A stretch of DNA of 64,000 nt from Paenarthrobacter nitroguajacolicus (GTDB taxonomy: Bacteria > Actinomycetota > Actinomycetes > Actinomycetales > Micrococcaceae): contig NZ_JAQPPK010000017.1 of the NCBI RefSeq assembly GCF_029952445.1, positions 1 to 64,000 of the forward strand, given 5' to 3'. The notes under the pieces were generated by a model, which was given only the letters and a program-made list of their open reading frames with translations, was not told the origin of the DNA and did not search any database. Of this stretch, positions 52,729-60,111 are shown piece after piece (within the stretch, counting starts at the first letter, position 1; every line of letters starts with the position of its first letter). The position numbers were made by a program, and so were the translations under genes.

Positions 52729-53661
52729 ATGGCTTCTTTAATCACACCCCAAATCTTTGTCGCTCTTGGCAGCGTCGAACCGGACCTGGTCGAACCATTG
52801 CTCGCTGAGCACCAGCGGCTCATCCAGGACCCCAATGCTGACGAGCTGGCCGCCGCTGACGCTGCGATCGTCAGGGCCGCTTACCGGGTGGACCGGGAAT
52901 TGCTGGACCGCATGCCGGCCCTGAAAGTGATCGCCCGAACCGGCGTAGGGACGGACCTCGTCGACGTGGCCGAAGCGAACCGGCGCGGCATCCCTGTCGT
53001 CATCACACCCGGGAGCAATACGGCTTCGGTCGCTGAAGGCGTTTTCGCACACCTGCTGGCCCTGGTCAAGAAGCTGTCCCCACTGACTTCGCTGGTTCGG
53101 GAGGGACGCTGGGACCAGCGTGCCGGCGTCGTGGTTGGCGACCTGGAAGGATTCACGCTGGGCATCATCGGGTATGGCCGTATCGGCCGCCGCGTTGCCC
53201 GCATCGCCGAAGCGTTTGACCTGAAGGTCCTGGCCTACGATCCCTACGCCGAGATCCCGGACCCAATCCGTTGCAACACGGTGGAGGAACTCCTTGCGGG
53301 CAGCGACTTCACCACCCTGCACGTACCCCTGACAGCTGAAAACCACCACCTGATGGACGCTGTGCGGATCGAGGCCATGAAGCCCGGCGCGGTCCTTATC
53401 AACTGCAGCCGGGGCGGACTGATCGACCTCGATGCGGCCCACGCGGCCTTGGAATCCGGGCAGCTGTCCGGGCTCGGCCTGGACGTGTACGATCCCGAAC
53501 CGCCTGCCCACCACCGGCTCTTCGACCACGAGAACGTGGTCCTGACCCCGCACCTGATGGGCTTTACCAGGCAAGGGATGGCCCACACCGTCAGGGACGC
53601 CGCGAAGGGCGCGGTGGACGTCCTCGCCGGCCGGCAACCAGCGGCCGTGGCAGCACCATGA
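52729..53661 (+). CDS. D-isomer-specific 2-hydroxyacid dehydrogenase
   Basis: NAD(P)-dependent dehydrogenase of the D-3-phosphoglycerate / glycerate dehydrogenase type, 310 residues. Cofactor motif LGIIGYGRIGRRVARI; catalytic R228 in NCSRGGLIDLD, E257 in DVYDPEPP and H275 in LTPHLMGFT. ATG at 52729 (MASLITPQ) has AAGGA five bases before it. Such enzymes often reduce hydroxypyruvate to glycerate. In this cluster it could do that, or oxidise the C2 hydroxyl of the acid made by the aldehyde dehydrogenase. It is not a component of the textbook inositol pathway. Confidence 0.9.
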   Translation: MASLITPQIFVALGSVEPDLVEPLLAEHQRLIQDPNADELAAADAAIVRAAYRVDRELLDRMPALKVIARTGVGTDLVDVAEANRRGIPVVITPGSNTASVAEGVFAHLLALVKKLSPLTSLVREGRWDQRAGVVVGDLEGFTLGIIGYGRIGRRVARIAEAFDLKVLAYDPYAEIPDPIRCNTVEELLAGSDFTTLHVPLTAENHHLMDAVRIEAMKPGAVLINCSRGGLIDLDAAHAALESGQLSGLGLDVYDPEPPAHHRLFDHENVVLTPHLMGFTRQGMAHTVRDAAKGAVDVLAGRQPAAVAAP

Positions 53662-53745
53662 CGTTCGACGCTAACCAGCAGCACATCGAAACAACAACCC
53701 TCGCCCCGGCTTCACCGGGCAACATTCTGGAAAGGACCCCCTCCC

Positions 53746-54768
53746 ATGTCCGCTGACCGTCCCGGTAAGCCCCTTAAAGTAGCGCTGTTCGGTTCCGGCC
53801 GCATTGGCCATGTCCATGCACGCAACATCCTGGCCAATCCAGAGCTGGAACTGGTCGCCATCGCGGATCCGTTCATCGACGGTGCACGTGCCCTCGCCGC
53901 GGGAACGGGCGCGGTGGCTGTCTCCACCGCAGACGAAGTATTCGGCATCGAGGGCCTGGATGCCGTGATCATCGGTTCACCCACCAGCACCCACGTGGAG
54001 CTGATCTCCCGTGCAGCCGCGCAGGGCGTGGCTGCGCTCTGCGAGAAACCCATCGATCTTGACGTCGAGCGTGTCCTGGCTTGCCGGGACAGCCTGCGCG
54101 GCAACGAAACGCCGCTCATGCTCGGCTTCAACCGCCGTTTCGACCCGAACTTCTCTGCCGTTCAGGCGCGGGTGGCGGCAGGGGAGATCGGCAAACTGGA
54201 ACAGCTGACCATCATCAGCCGCGACCCTGCTCCCGCGCCGGCGGCCTACATTGCAAGCTCGGGTGGCATCTTCCGCGATCAAAGCATCCATGACCTGGAC
54301 ATGGCCCGGTTCTTCGTCCCCGAAATCATCGAAGTGTCTGCGACCGGTTCCAACCTGTTCTGCGACTACATCGAGGAAGCCGGTGACTTCGACTCCGTTG
54401 TGATCACGTTGCGGGGCCGCAACGGAGAGCAGATCACCATCATCAACTCCCGGCACAGCGCTTTCGGCCATGACCAGCGCCTTGAAGCGTTCGGCAGCGA
54501 AGGCATGCTCACAGCAGGAAACCTGACTCCCACCAGCGTGCGGAAGTTCACCGCTGCCGGTGCCGAGGAAGCCGACCCGTACCTGAACTTCTTCCTGGAG
54601 CGCTACGCCGACGCCTACCGCAGCGAGCTGGACAGCTTCGCCAAGGCCGTCCGGGCCGGCACTGCCTGCAGCCCGGGATTCGACGACGGCCTCCAGGCTC
54701 TCCTGCTGGCGAACGCCGCCGAAGAATCAGCGCGGTCGGGTCGTGTTGTCAAGATCGGGCAGGCATAG
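53746..54768 (+). CDS. iolG: Inositol 2-dehydrogenase IolG
   Basis: Oxidises myo-inositol to scyllo-inosose with NAD+. The 340-residue Gfo/Idh protein begins LKVALFGSGRIGHVHARNI and has ALCEKPIDLD and GGIFRDQSIHDLDMARFFV, with the aspartate and histidine of the last motif as catalytic residues; this combination is the usual IolG signature. GGAAAGGA precedes the ATG. An 84-bp leader separates it from the hydroxyacid dehydrogenase, the longest gap in the second half of the cluster. The stop shares one base with the SDR start. Confidence 0.88.
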   Translation: MSADRPGKPLKVALFGSGRIGHVHARNILANPELELVAIADPFIDGARALAAGTGAVAVSTADEVFGIEGLDAVIIGSPTSTHVELISRAAAQGVAALCEKPIDLDVERVLACRDSLRGNETPLMLGFNRRFDPNFSAVQARVAAGEIGKLEQLTIISRDPAPAPAAYIASSGGIFRDQSIHDLDMARFFVPEIIEVSATGSNLFCDYIEEAGDFDSVVITLRGRNGEQITIINSRHSAFGHDQRLEAFGSEGMLTAGNLTPTSVRKFTAAGAEEADPYLNFFLERYADAYRSELDSFAKAVRAGTACSPGFDDGLQALLLANAAEESARSGRVVKIGQA

Positions 54769-55550
54769 TGGTGGCTCTCCTCAAAGACAAAGTGGTCCTC
54801 ATCAGTGGAGGCACCCAGGGGCTGGGCGCCGGTGTAGCCAGGCGCGCAGCTGCTGAAGGAGCCGCCGGCATCGCCATCACCGGACGGAACGCCGGTGCCG
54901 GTGAAGAGCTTGCCGCCGCGATCTCAGCTGCCGGAGTGGAAACCCGCTTCATCAAAACGGACCTCGCCGACGTGGAACAGGCCCGCAACTCTGTCCTGGA
55001 AACCATCGCGGAGTTTGGCCAACTGGACTGCGCGGTCAACGCGGCCGGCCTGACCACCCGCGGCACCATGCTGGACACCACCCCGGAGCTGTTTGACGCC
55101 CACATTGCGGTGAACCTGAAGTCGCCGTTCTTCATCATGTCCGAGACCATCAAGCATCTGCGCAGTAGGGGAGTGCCCGGCAGCATCCTCAACGTCATTT
55201 CCATTGCTGAGCTCGGCGGCCAACCATACCTGGCGCCTTATGTGGCAGCGAAGGCGGGACTGGCGGGCGTGACCCGGAACGCGGCCCACGCCCACCGTTG
55301 GGACAGGATCCGCATCAACGGCCTGGACATCGGCTGGACCGCCACCGACGGCGAAGCCGAGACGCAAAAGAAGTTCCACGGCGCAGGGGATGACTGGCTC
55401 GAGAAGGCCAACGCCTCCGTCCCTATGGGAAAGCTCGGCCAAGTGGACGAGATCGCAGAATTCATTGTCTTTCTCCTCTCCGACAGGAGCGGAGTCGTCA
55501 CCGGCTCGGTCATCGACTGGGACCAAAACGTACTTGGAGGATCAGATTGA
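54768..55550 (+). CDS. Short-chain dehydrogenase/reductase
   Basis: A 260-residue classical SDR. Cofactor motif VVLISGGTQGLGAGVA, catalytic S145, Y158 and K162 (ISIAELGG then PYVAAKAGL), and NAAGL for the structural asparagine. GTG at 54768 overlaps the iolG stop by one base; the stop overlaps the iolE start (TTGA). Probably oxidises or reduces an inositol stereoisomer, an inosose or hydroxypyruvate; the sequence does not decide. Confidence 0.88.
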   Translation: MVALLKDKVVLISGGTQGLGAGVARRAAAEGAAGIAITGRNAGAGEELAAAISAAGVETRFIKTDLADVEQARNSVLETIAEFGQLDCAVNAAGLTTRGTMLDTTPELFDAHIAVNLKSPFFIMSETIKHLRSRGVPGSILNVISIAELGGQPYLAPYVAAKAGLAGVTRNAAHAHRWDRIRINGLDIGWTATDGEAETQKKFHGAGDDWLEKANASVPMGKLGQVDEIAEFIVFLLSDRSGVVTGSVIDWDQNVLGGSD

Positions 55551-56434
55551 GCATCATTACCAGCCGCCTCGCCGCAGCACCCATTTCCTGGGGAGTCTGT
55601 GAAGTCCCCGGATGGGGCCACCAACTGGACGCAGGCAAAGTCTTGTCCGAAATGACCGCCCTTGGCATCAGCGCCACCGAATTCGGCCCGGCCGGATTCC
55701 TGCCCGAACAAGCAGCCCAGCGCGCTGAAGTCCTGAAGCAACACCATCTGCAGGCCATCGGCGGGTTCTTCCCCGTCGTCCTCCACGACCCGTCCAAGAA
55801 CCCCTTCGATGCTGTGGCCCCCGAGCTGGACGCCTACGAAGCGGCCGGAGCCAGCATCATGGTCCTTGCCGCTGAAACCGGCGTTGCCGGTTATGACCAG
55901 CGTCACGAGCTCGACGCCGAAGGCTGGGACCTGTTCGGTCGGAACCTCGACGCTGTGGTCAAGGCAGCAGCGGACAAAGGCATCCAGGCAGTTGTCCACC
56001 CCCACGTGGGCACCATGATCGAGACCACCTCCGATGTTGACCGCGTCCTGAACGACACCGCCGCCAACCTTTGCCTGGACACCGGTCACTTGCTGATCGG
56101 TGGCACCGACCCTGCGGTGCTGGTCCGCGACTACGCCGCCCGCATCGGACACACCCATCTCAAGGACGTGCGAAAAGCAGTCGCCCTGCGCGTCCAGGCC
56201 GGCGACATCTCCTACACCGACGCCGTCAAAGCTGGAATGTACGTTCCTCTCGGTCAAGGAGATGTGGGCATTGCCGGGATCGTGCGGGAGCTGCTGGACG
56301 CGGGCTACCCAGGCTGGTTCACCATGGAACAGGACACCATCCTCGAAACGGAACCGAGCGACGAAGGCCCGGTCCGGGACGTCCGGCAGTCTGTTGCCTT
56401 CCTGCGCCAACTCGATGCGGAGATCGGTAGATGA
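55547..56434 (+). CDS. iolE: Inosose dehydratase IolE
   Basis: Dehydrates scyllo-inosose to 3D-(3,5/4)-trihydroxycyclohexane-1,2-dione. A 295-residue TIM barrel with the IolE-like opening AAAPISWGVCEVPGWG, the sequence VVHPHVGTMIETTSDVDRVL, metal residues in LCLDTGHLLIGG and HTHLKDV, and FTMEQDTIL near the end. The start is a TTG at 55547 with GGAGG six bases upstream, overlapping the SDR stop. The stop overlaps the next gene's start (ATGA). Confidence 0.92.
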   Translation: MSIITSRLAAAPISWGVCEVPGWGHQLDAGKVLSEMTALGISATEFGPAGFLPEQAAQRAEVLKQHHLQAIGGFFPVVLHDPSKNPFDAVAPELDAYEAAGASIMVLAAETGVAGYDQRHELDAEGWDLFGRNLDAVVKAAADKGIQAVVHPHVGTMIETTSDVDRVLNDTAANLCLDTGHLLIGGTDPAVLVRDYAARIGHTHLKDVRKAVALRVQAGDISYTDAVKAGMYVPLGQGDVGIAGIVRELLDAGYPGWFTMEQDTILETEPSDEGPVRDVRQSVAFLRQLDAEIGR

Positions 56435-57456
56435 GCGCGGTCCGCTGGGGCGTGCTGACCACAGCAAGGATCGCCCAGGGACGCTTTCTGCCATCAATGG
56501 AGAGGGCCCGGAACGCTGTGGCGTCAGCCATCAGCAGCCCCAACGGCAAGGCCGCTGAAGTTGCCGAGCACTTCGGCATCCCTGCTGCCTACGGTTCCCA
56601 CGAGGAACTCCTGGCAGATCCAAACATCGAAGCGGTGTACCTTCCGTTCCCGAACTCACTGCATGCCGACTGGATTGTTGCCGCCGCAGAAGCCGGGAAA
56701 GACATCCTCTGCGAGAAGCCCTTGGTCGCCACCACGCACGACTACCGAAGGGTGGTCGAAGCGTGCGAACGCAACGGGGTGAACCTGATGGAGGCGTTCA
56801 TGTACCGCTTCCATCCGCAGCACCAGAAGGTCAGGGAGTTCATCGATTCCGGCAGGATCGGCGAACTTGTCTCCCTGCACGCCCGTTTCCACTTCCCCAT
56901 GGACCGATCCAACGGTGAGGTACGACTTCAGCCGGGTATGGACGGCGGTGCCCTGAACGACGTCGGCTGTTACGCCGTCGACATCATGAACATGGTCATG
57001 GGCCGCGCCCCGGAGTCCGTCTACGGGAAAGGCACAAGCCGAACCGACCCGGTGGAAACCACAGTCGCAGCCATCCTGGACTACGGCGACGTGGTGGGGA
57101 CATTGGACTGCGGCTTCGAGGGCCAGCGCACCCACACCTTCCAGGTGATCGGAACCGAAGGCCAAATCACCCTGGACAAGGCCTTCGACCCCGACCCGGG
57201 GGAGATAGCACGCGTCACGGTTTCATTGCGTGACGGGCGAACCGAGTCATTCGACATCGGCGAAGACCAGTTCAAGACCGAAATTGAACGGTTCAGTGCA
57301 TGGGTTCGTAACTCAGGCCCTGAGCTTATTCACCGGGATCTGACCGAACAGAACCTTGCCGTCCGCCTGGCCCTCCAGGAATCACTTGCCACCGGCCTGC
57401 CCCGCGCAGTCAACCCCGTTCACACCGCGGAGCACCACCTACTTCAGGAGCAGTAA
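56431..57456 (+). CDS. Gfo/Idh/MocA oxidoreductase of the inositol cluster (third)
   Basis: A 341-residue dehydrogenase of the branch close to glucose-fructose oxidoreductase / trans-dihydrodiol dehydrogenase: VRWGVLTTARIAQGRFLPSM, LCEKPLVATTHDYRRV, MEAFMYRFHPQHQKV and LNDVGCYAVDIMN. These differ from IolG, so it likely handles another cyclitol or a methylated or epimeric inositol. ATGA overlap with iolE and TAATG overlap with iolA show it is part of the same coupled set. Confidence 0.87.
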   Translation: MSAVRWGVLTTARIAQGRFLPSMERARNAVASAISSPNGKAAEVAEHFGIPAAYGSHEELLADPNIEAVYLPFPNSLHADWIVAAAEAGKDILCEKPLVATTHDYRRVVEACERNGVNLMEAFMYRFHPQHQKVREFIDSGRIGELVSLHARFHFPMDRSNGEVRLQPGMDGGALNDVGCYAVDIMNMVMGRAPESVYGKGTSRTDPVETTVAAILDYGDVVGTLDCGFEGQRTHTFQVIGTEGQITLDKAFDPDPGEIARVTVSLRDGRTESFDIGEDQFKTEIERFSAWVRNSGPELIHRDLTEQNLAVRLALQESLATGLPRAVNPVHTAEHHLLQEQ

Positions 57457-58949
57457 TGACCATCATCAACCACTTCATCAGCGGCACCGAGGCAGCCGGC
57501 AGCGGAACCGACACCAAGCCCATCTACAATCCCGCCACCGGAGCGGTCACCGCCGAGCTGCGACTGGCCAACGCCGCCGATCTCAACGCCACGGTGGCTG
57601 CAGCCAAGAAGGCAGCAGAGTCCTGGGGCGACATTTCGCTGGCCAAGCGCACTGCCGTGCTCTTCAAGTTCCGTGAGCTCGTGGCCACCCACGTCGAAGA
57701 ACTCGCCCAGCTGATCACCTCTGAACACGGCAAGGTCCTCAACGACGCCAAGGGCGAGATCGGCCGCGGCCTTGAAGTGATCGAGTTCGCTTGCGGCATC
57801 CCACAGCTGCTCAAGGGAGAGTACTCGGACCAGGTCTCCACCGGCATCGATGTCTTCTCCTTCCGGGAGCCCGTGGGCGTTGTCGCCGGCATCACCCCGT
57901 TCAACTTCCCGGTGATGGTCCCGCTGTGGATGGCCCCCATGGCGATCGCCACCGGCAACGCGTTCATCCTCAAGCCCTCGCACCGCGTGCCCTCGGCGGC
58001 CATGCTGCTGGCCAAACTGTGGAAGGACGCAGGCCTTCCCGACGGCGTTTTCCAGGTTGTGCACGGTGACCGCGAAGTAGTGTCCGGGCTGCTGACCCAC
58101 CCGGACGTCGACGCAATCTCCTTCGTTGGCTCCACCCCGGTGGCCAAGCACATCACTGAAGTTGCTACCGCCCATGGCAAGCGCGTCCAGGCTTTGGGCG
58201 GCGCCAAGAACCACGCCATCATCATGCCCGACGCCGATCTCGACAACGCGGCTGACCACTTGGCCGCCGCCGCGTTCGGTTCCGCGGGACAGCGTTGCAT
58301 GGCAATCTCCGTTGCCGTTGCCGTCGGCGAAGCCGCTGACCTGTTGGTCAAGAAGGTCGAAGAACGTGCCTTGGACGTCAAGGTCAAGAACGGAACAGAA
58401 GCTGACGCTGACATGGGTCCGGTGATCAGCCCGGAATCCCGCGATTTCATTGTCAGGACAGTCACCGAAGCCGAACAAGCCGGCGCAGCCATGGTCGTGG
58501 ACGGCCGTGACCTCGTGGTCCCTGGCCATGAGAAAGGTTTCTGGGTGGGGCCCACCGTCATTGACCACGTCAAGACCGAAATGAGCGCCTACCAGGAGGA
58601 GATCTTCGGACCCGTTCTGGTGGTGGTCCGAGTGGAAGACCTGGACGCGGGCATCAAGCTCATCAACGCCAACCCCTACGGCAACGGAACCGCCATCTTC
58701 ACTTCCTCGGGCGCAGCGGCGCGGAAGTTCCAGCGATCCGTGGACGTGGGAATGATCGGCATCAACGTTCCCTTGCCTGTGCCGGTGGCCTACTACTCCT
58801 TTGGCGGCTGGAAGGCTTCGCTGTTCGGCGACAAGCACATCTATGGCCCGGAAGGTGTCTCCTTCTACACCCGCGGCAAGGTGGTGACGTCCCGCTGGCC
58901 CGAAACCAACCACGCCTCGGGAGCCTCGTACAACTTCCCGTCAAACTAA
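57456..58949 (+). CDS. iolA: Malonate/methylmalonate-semialdehyde dehydrogenase IolA
   Basis: CoA-acylating dehydrogenase making acetyl-CoA from malonate semialdehyde at the end of inositol degradation. The 497-residue protein has nucleophile C281 in GSAGQRCMAIS, VGSTPVAKHITEVA and the C-terminal NVPLPVPVAYYSFGGWKAS typical of MmsA/IolA. It shares the family with the enzyme at 9438-10940 but the two are clearly diverged. Last gene of the inositol cluster; its presence shows that malonate semialdehyde is an end product of whatever route operates here. The end overlaps the convergent xdhC gene by 4 bp. Confidence 0.92.
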   Translation: MTIINHFISGTEAAGSGTDTKPIYNPATGAVTAELRLANAADLNATVAAAKKAAESWGDISLAKRTAVLFKFRELVATHVEELAQLITSEHGKVLNDAKGEIGRGLEVIEFACGIPQLLKGEYSDQVSTGIDVFSFREPVGVVAGITPFNFPVMVPLWMAPMAIATGNAFILKPSHRVPSAAMLLAKLWKDAGLPDGVFQVVHGDREVVSGLLTHPDVDAISFVGSTPVAKHITEVATAHGKRVQALGGAKNHAIIMPDADLDNAADHLAAAAFGSAGQRCMAISVAVAVGEAADLLVKKVEERALDVKVKNGTEADADMGPVISPESRDFIVRTVTEAEQAGAAMVVDGRDLVVPGHEKGFWVGPTVIDHVKTEMSAYQEEIFGPVLVVVRVEDLDAGIKLINANPYGNGTAIFTSSGAAARKFQRSVDVGMIGINVPLPVPVAYYSFGGWKASLFGDKHIYGPEGVSFYTRGKVVTSRWPETNHASGASYNFPSN

Positions 58950-60085
58950 CGGGGAGAGCCCGGGGAAGTGGCGATCCCCAGCCGGGGATCGTCACCTTCC
59001 CGCGGCACTGAGCATGACTGGATGGATGGGCCGGCGGCAGTGCCGCCATCCAAAGACCGGTGCATTGGTTTTGAACTTCCAGTCAGTGGCAGTCCGGTAC
59101 CGCCGTGCCGGGCGGCCGTGATTTCCGCGAGGATGGAAATCGCTGTCTCCTCAGGTGTGGATCCTCCCAGATCGAGCCCGAGAGGGGAGTGGAGCCGGCC
59201 CAGATCAGCCTCGGAGACTGCCTCGGCCATCAAGAGACTTGCCCGGCGGGCGACCGTGGAGCGTGCTCCCATCGCGCCGACGAAGCCAACTGGCATTCCC
59301 AGCGCGACCCGTAGCGCGGGTATGTCCAGTCGCTCGTCGTGGGTCAGGACGCAGATCGCGGTCCTCGCATCGATGTCTTCCTCTCCCAGCGAGGACAGGT
59401 ACTGATCCGGGAAGGCAGTGACGAGCCGATCGGCGTCGGGAAATCTTGAGGCAGTCGCCAAAGGCGCCCACGGGTCGCAGACCGTGACGGCGTAACCAGC
59501 CGCGGTTGCGAGCCTGCACAGCGCCGCGCCATGTTCGCCTGCGCCGAGGATGATGAGTCTCGGCCGCGGAGCCCGTGACAAGAGAAGGAGATCACGGGGT
59601 TCTGTTGACGCCGTATAGGCCGCGAGCGCCAGCAAGTTTGCCCGGCGGGCCGCCGCAGCGGGTGCGTATACCGCTGGCTCCGCAATGATCGTCCCGCGTT
59701 CAGGACCGGAGGCAACTACGCCGATAGTGATCGGCTCCCCACGTGCGGCACGCTCCAGCAGTGCCACGTGTTCAGCGCCCACCCGGTACGCGATGACCTC
59801 GATGGATCCGCCGCAGGCAAGTCCGGCCGAATGGGCGGCGGCGTCGTCGAAGCCGAACCGGGCACCCTGGGCTACTCCGTCCCCGAGCACGGACATGCCC
59901 AGTATCACAGAGTCGCCCTCAACGCAGCCACCCGAGATCGATCCGACGATGACCCCGTTCTCCGTGACTGCCATAGTGGCACCTACCCCGTGCGGAGCGC
60001 TGTGAAGGACGCGGGAAACCGAAACCGCCGCGACCTTCGCTCCGCTGCGAAGGATGGGTAGGAGTCGTTCGGCCAGCTCCAGCAT
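58946..60085 (-). CDS. xdhC: XdhC/CoxI-family molybdenum cofactor insertion factor
   Basis: Chaperone that binds and matures molybdopterin cofactor (sulfuration/insertion) for the aldehyde oxidoreductase encoded just upstream. The 379-residue protein has the XdhC N-terminal domain (VGATMAVTENGVIVGSISGG, then CVEGDSV) and the C-terminal Rossmann domain (PRPRLIILGAGEHGAALCRL, then GMPVGFVGAMGARST). The last 50 residues are low-complexity and encode over the inositol-operon hairpin, so they may be non-essential. Same strand as and 26 bp after paoC; last gene of that operon. Confidence 0.87.
   Translation of the reverse strand: MLELAERLLPILRSGAKVAAVSVSRVLHSAPHGVGATMAVTENGVIVGSISGGCVEGDSVILGMSVLGDGVAQGARFGFDDAAAHSAGLACGGSIEVIAYRVGAEHVALLERAARGEPITIGVVASGPERGTIIAEPAVYAPAAAARRANLLALAAYTASTEPRDLLLLSRAPRPRLIILGAGEHGAALCRLATAAGYAVTVCDPWAPLATASRFPDADRLVTAFPDQYLSSLGEEDIDARTAICVLTHDERLDIPALRVALGMPVGFVGAMGARSTVARRASLLMAEAVSEADLGRLHSPLGLDLGGSTPEETAISILAEITAARHGGTGLPLTGSSKPMHRSLDGGTAAGPSIQSCSVPREGDDPRLGIATSPGSPR
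58963..59001 (+). terminator. Terminator-like hairpin after iolA, inside the xdhC 3' end
   Basis: GGGAAGTGGCGATCCCC pairs with GGGGATCGTCACCTTCCC (one bulge, one mismatch) around AGCC, 13 bp after the iolA stop. It is the likely end of the inositol transcript, though no U run follows, and it lies within xdhC coding sequence. Confidence 0.55.
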
Positions 60086-60111
60086 GTGTACCTACCTACG
60101 GTGCTCGGCGT

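Noticed and set aside
53662..53745. Possible riboswitch or operator in the 84-bp leader of iolG
   Set aside because: Only a weak five-base stem (CCCGG / CCGGG) is visible and no LacI-type palindrome; too little to annotate.
9438..58949. The two MmsA-family genes as a recent duplication
   Set aside because: The proteins differ throughout and sit in unrelated operons, so they are old paralogues with separate jobs.
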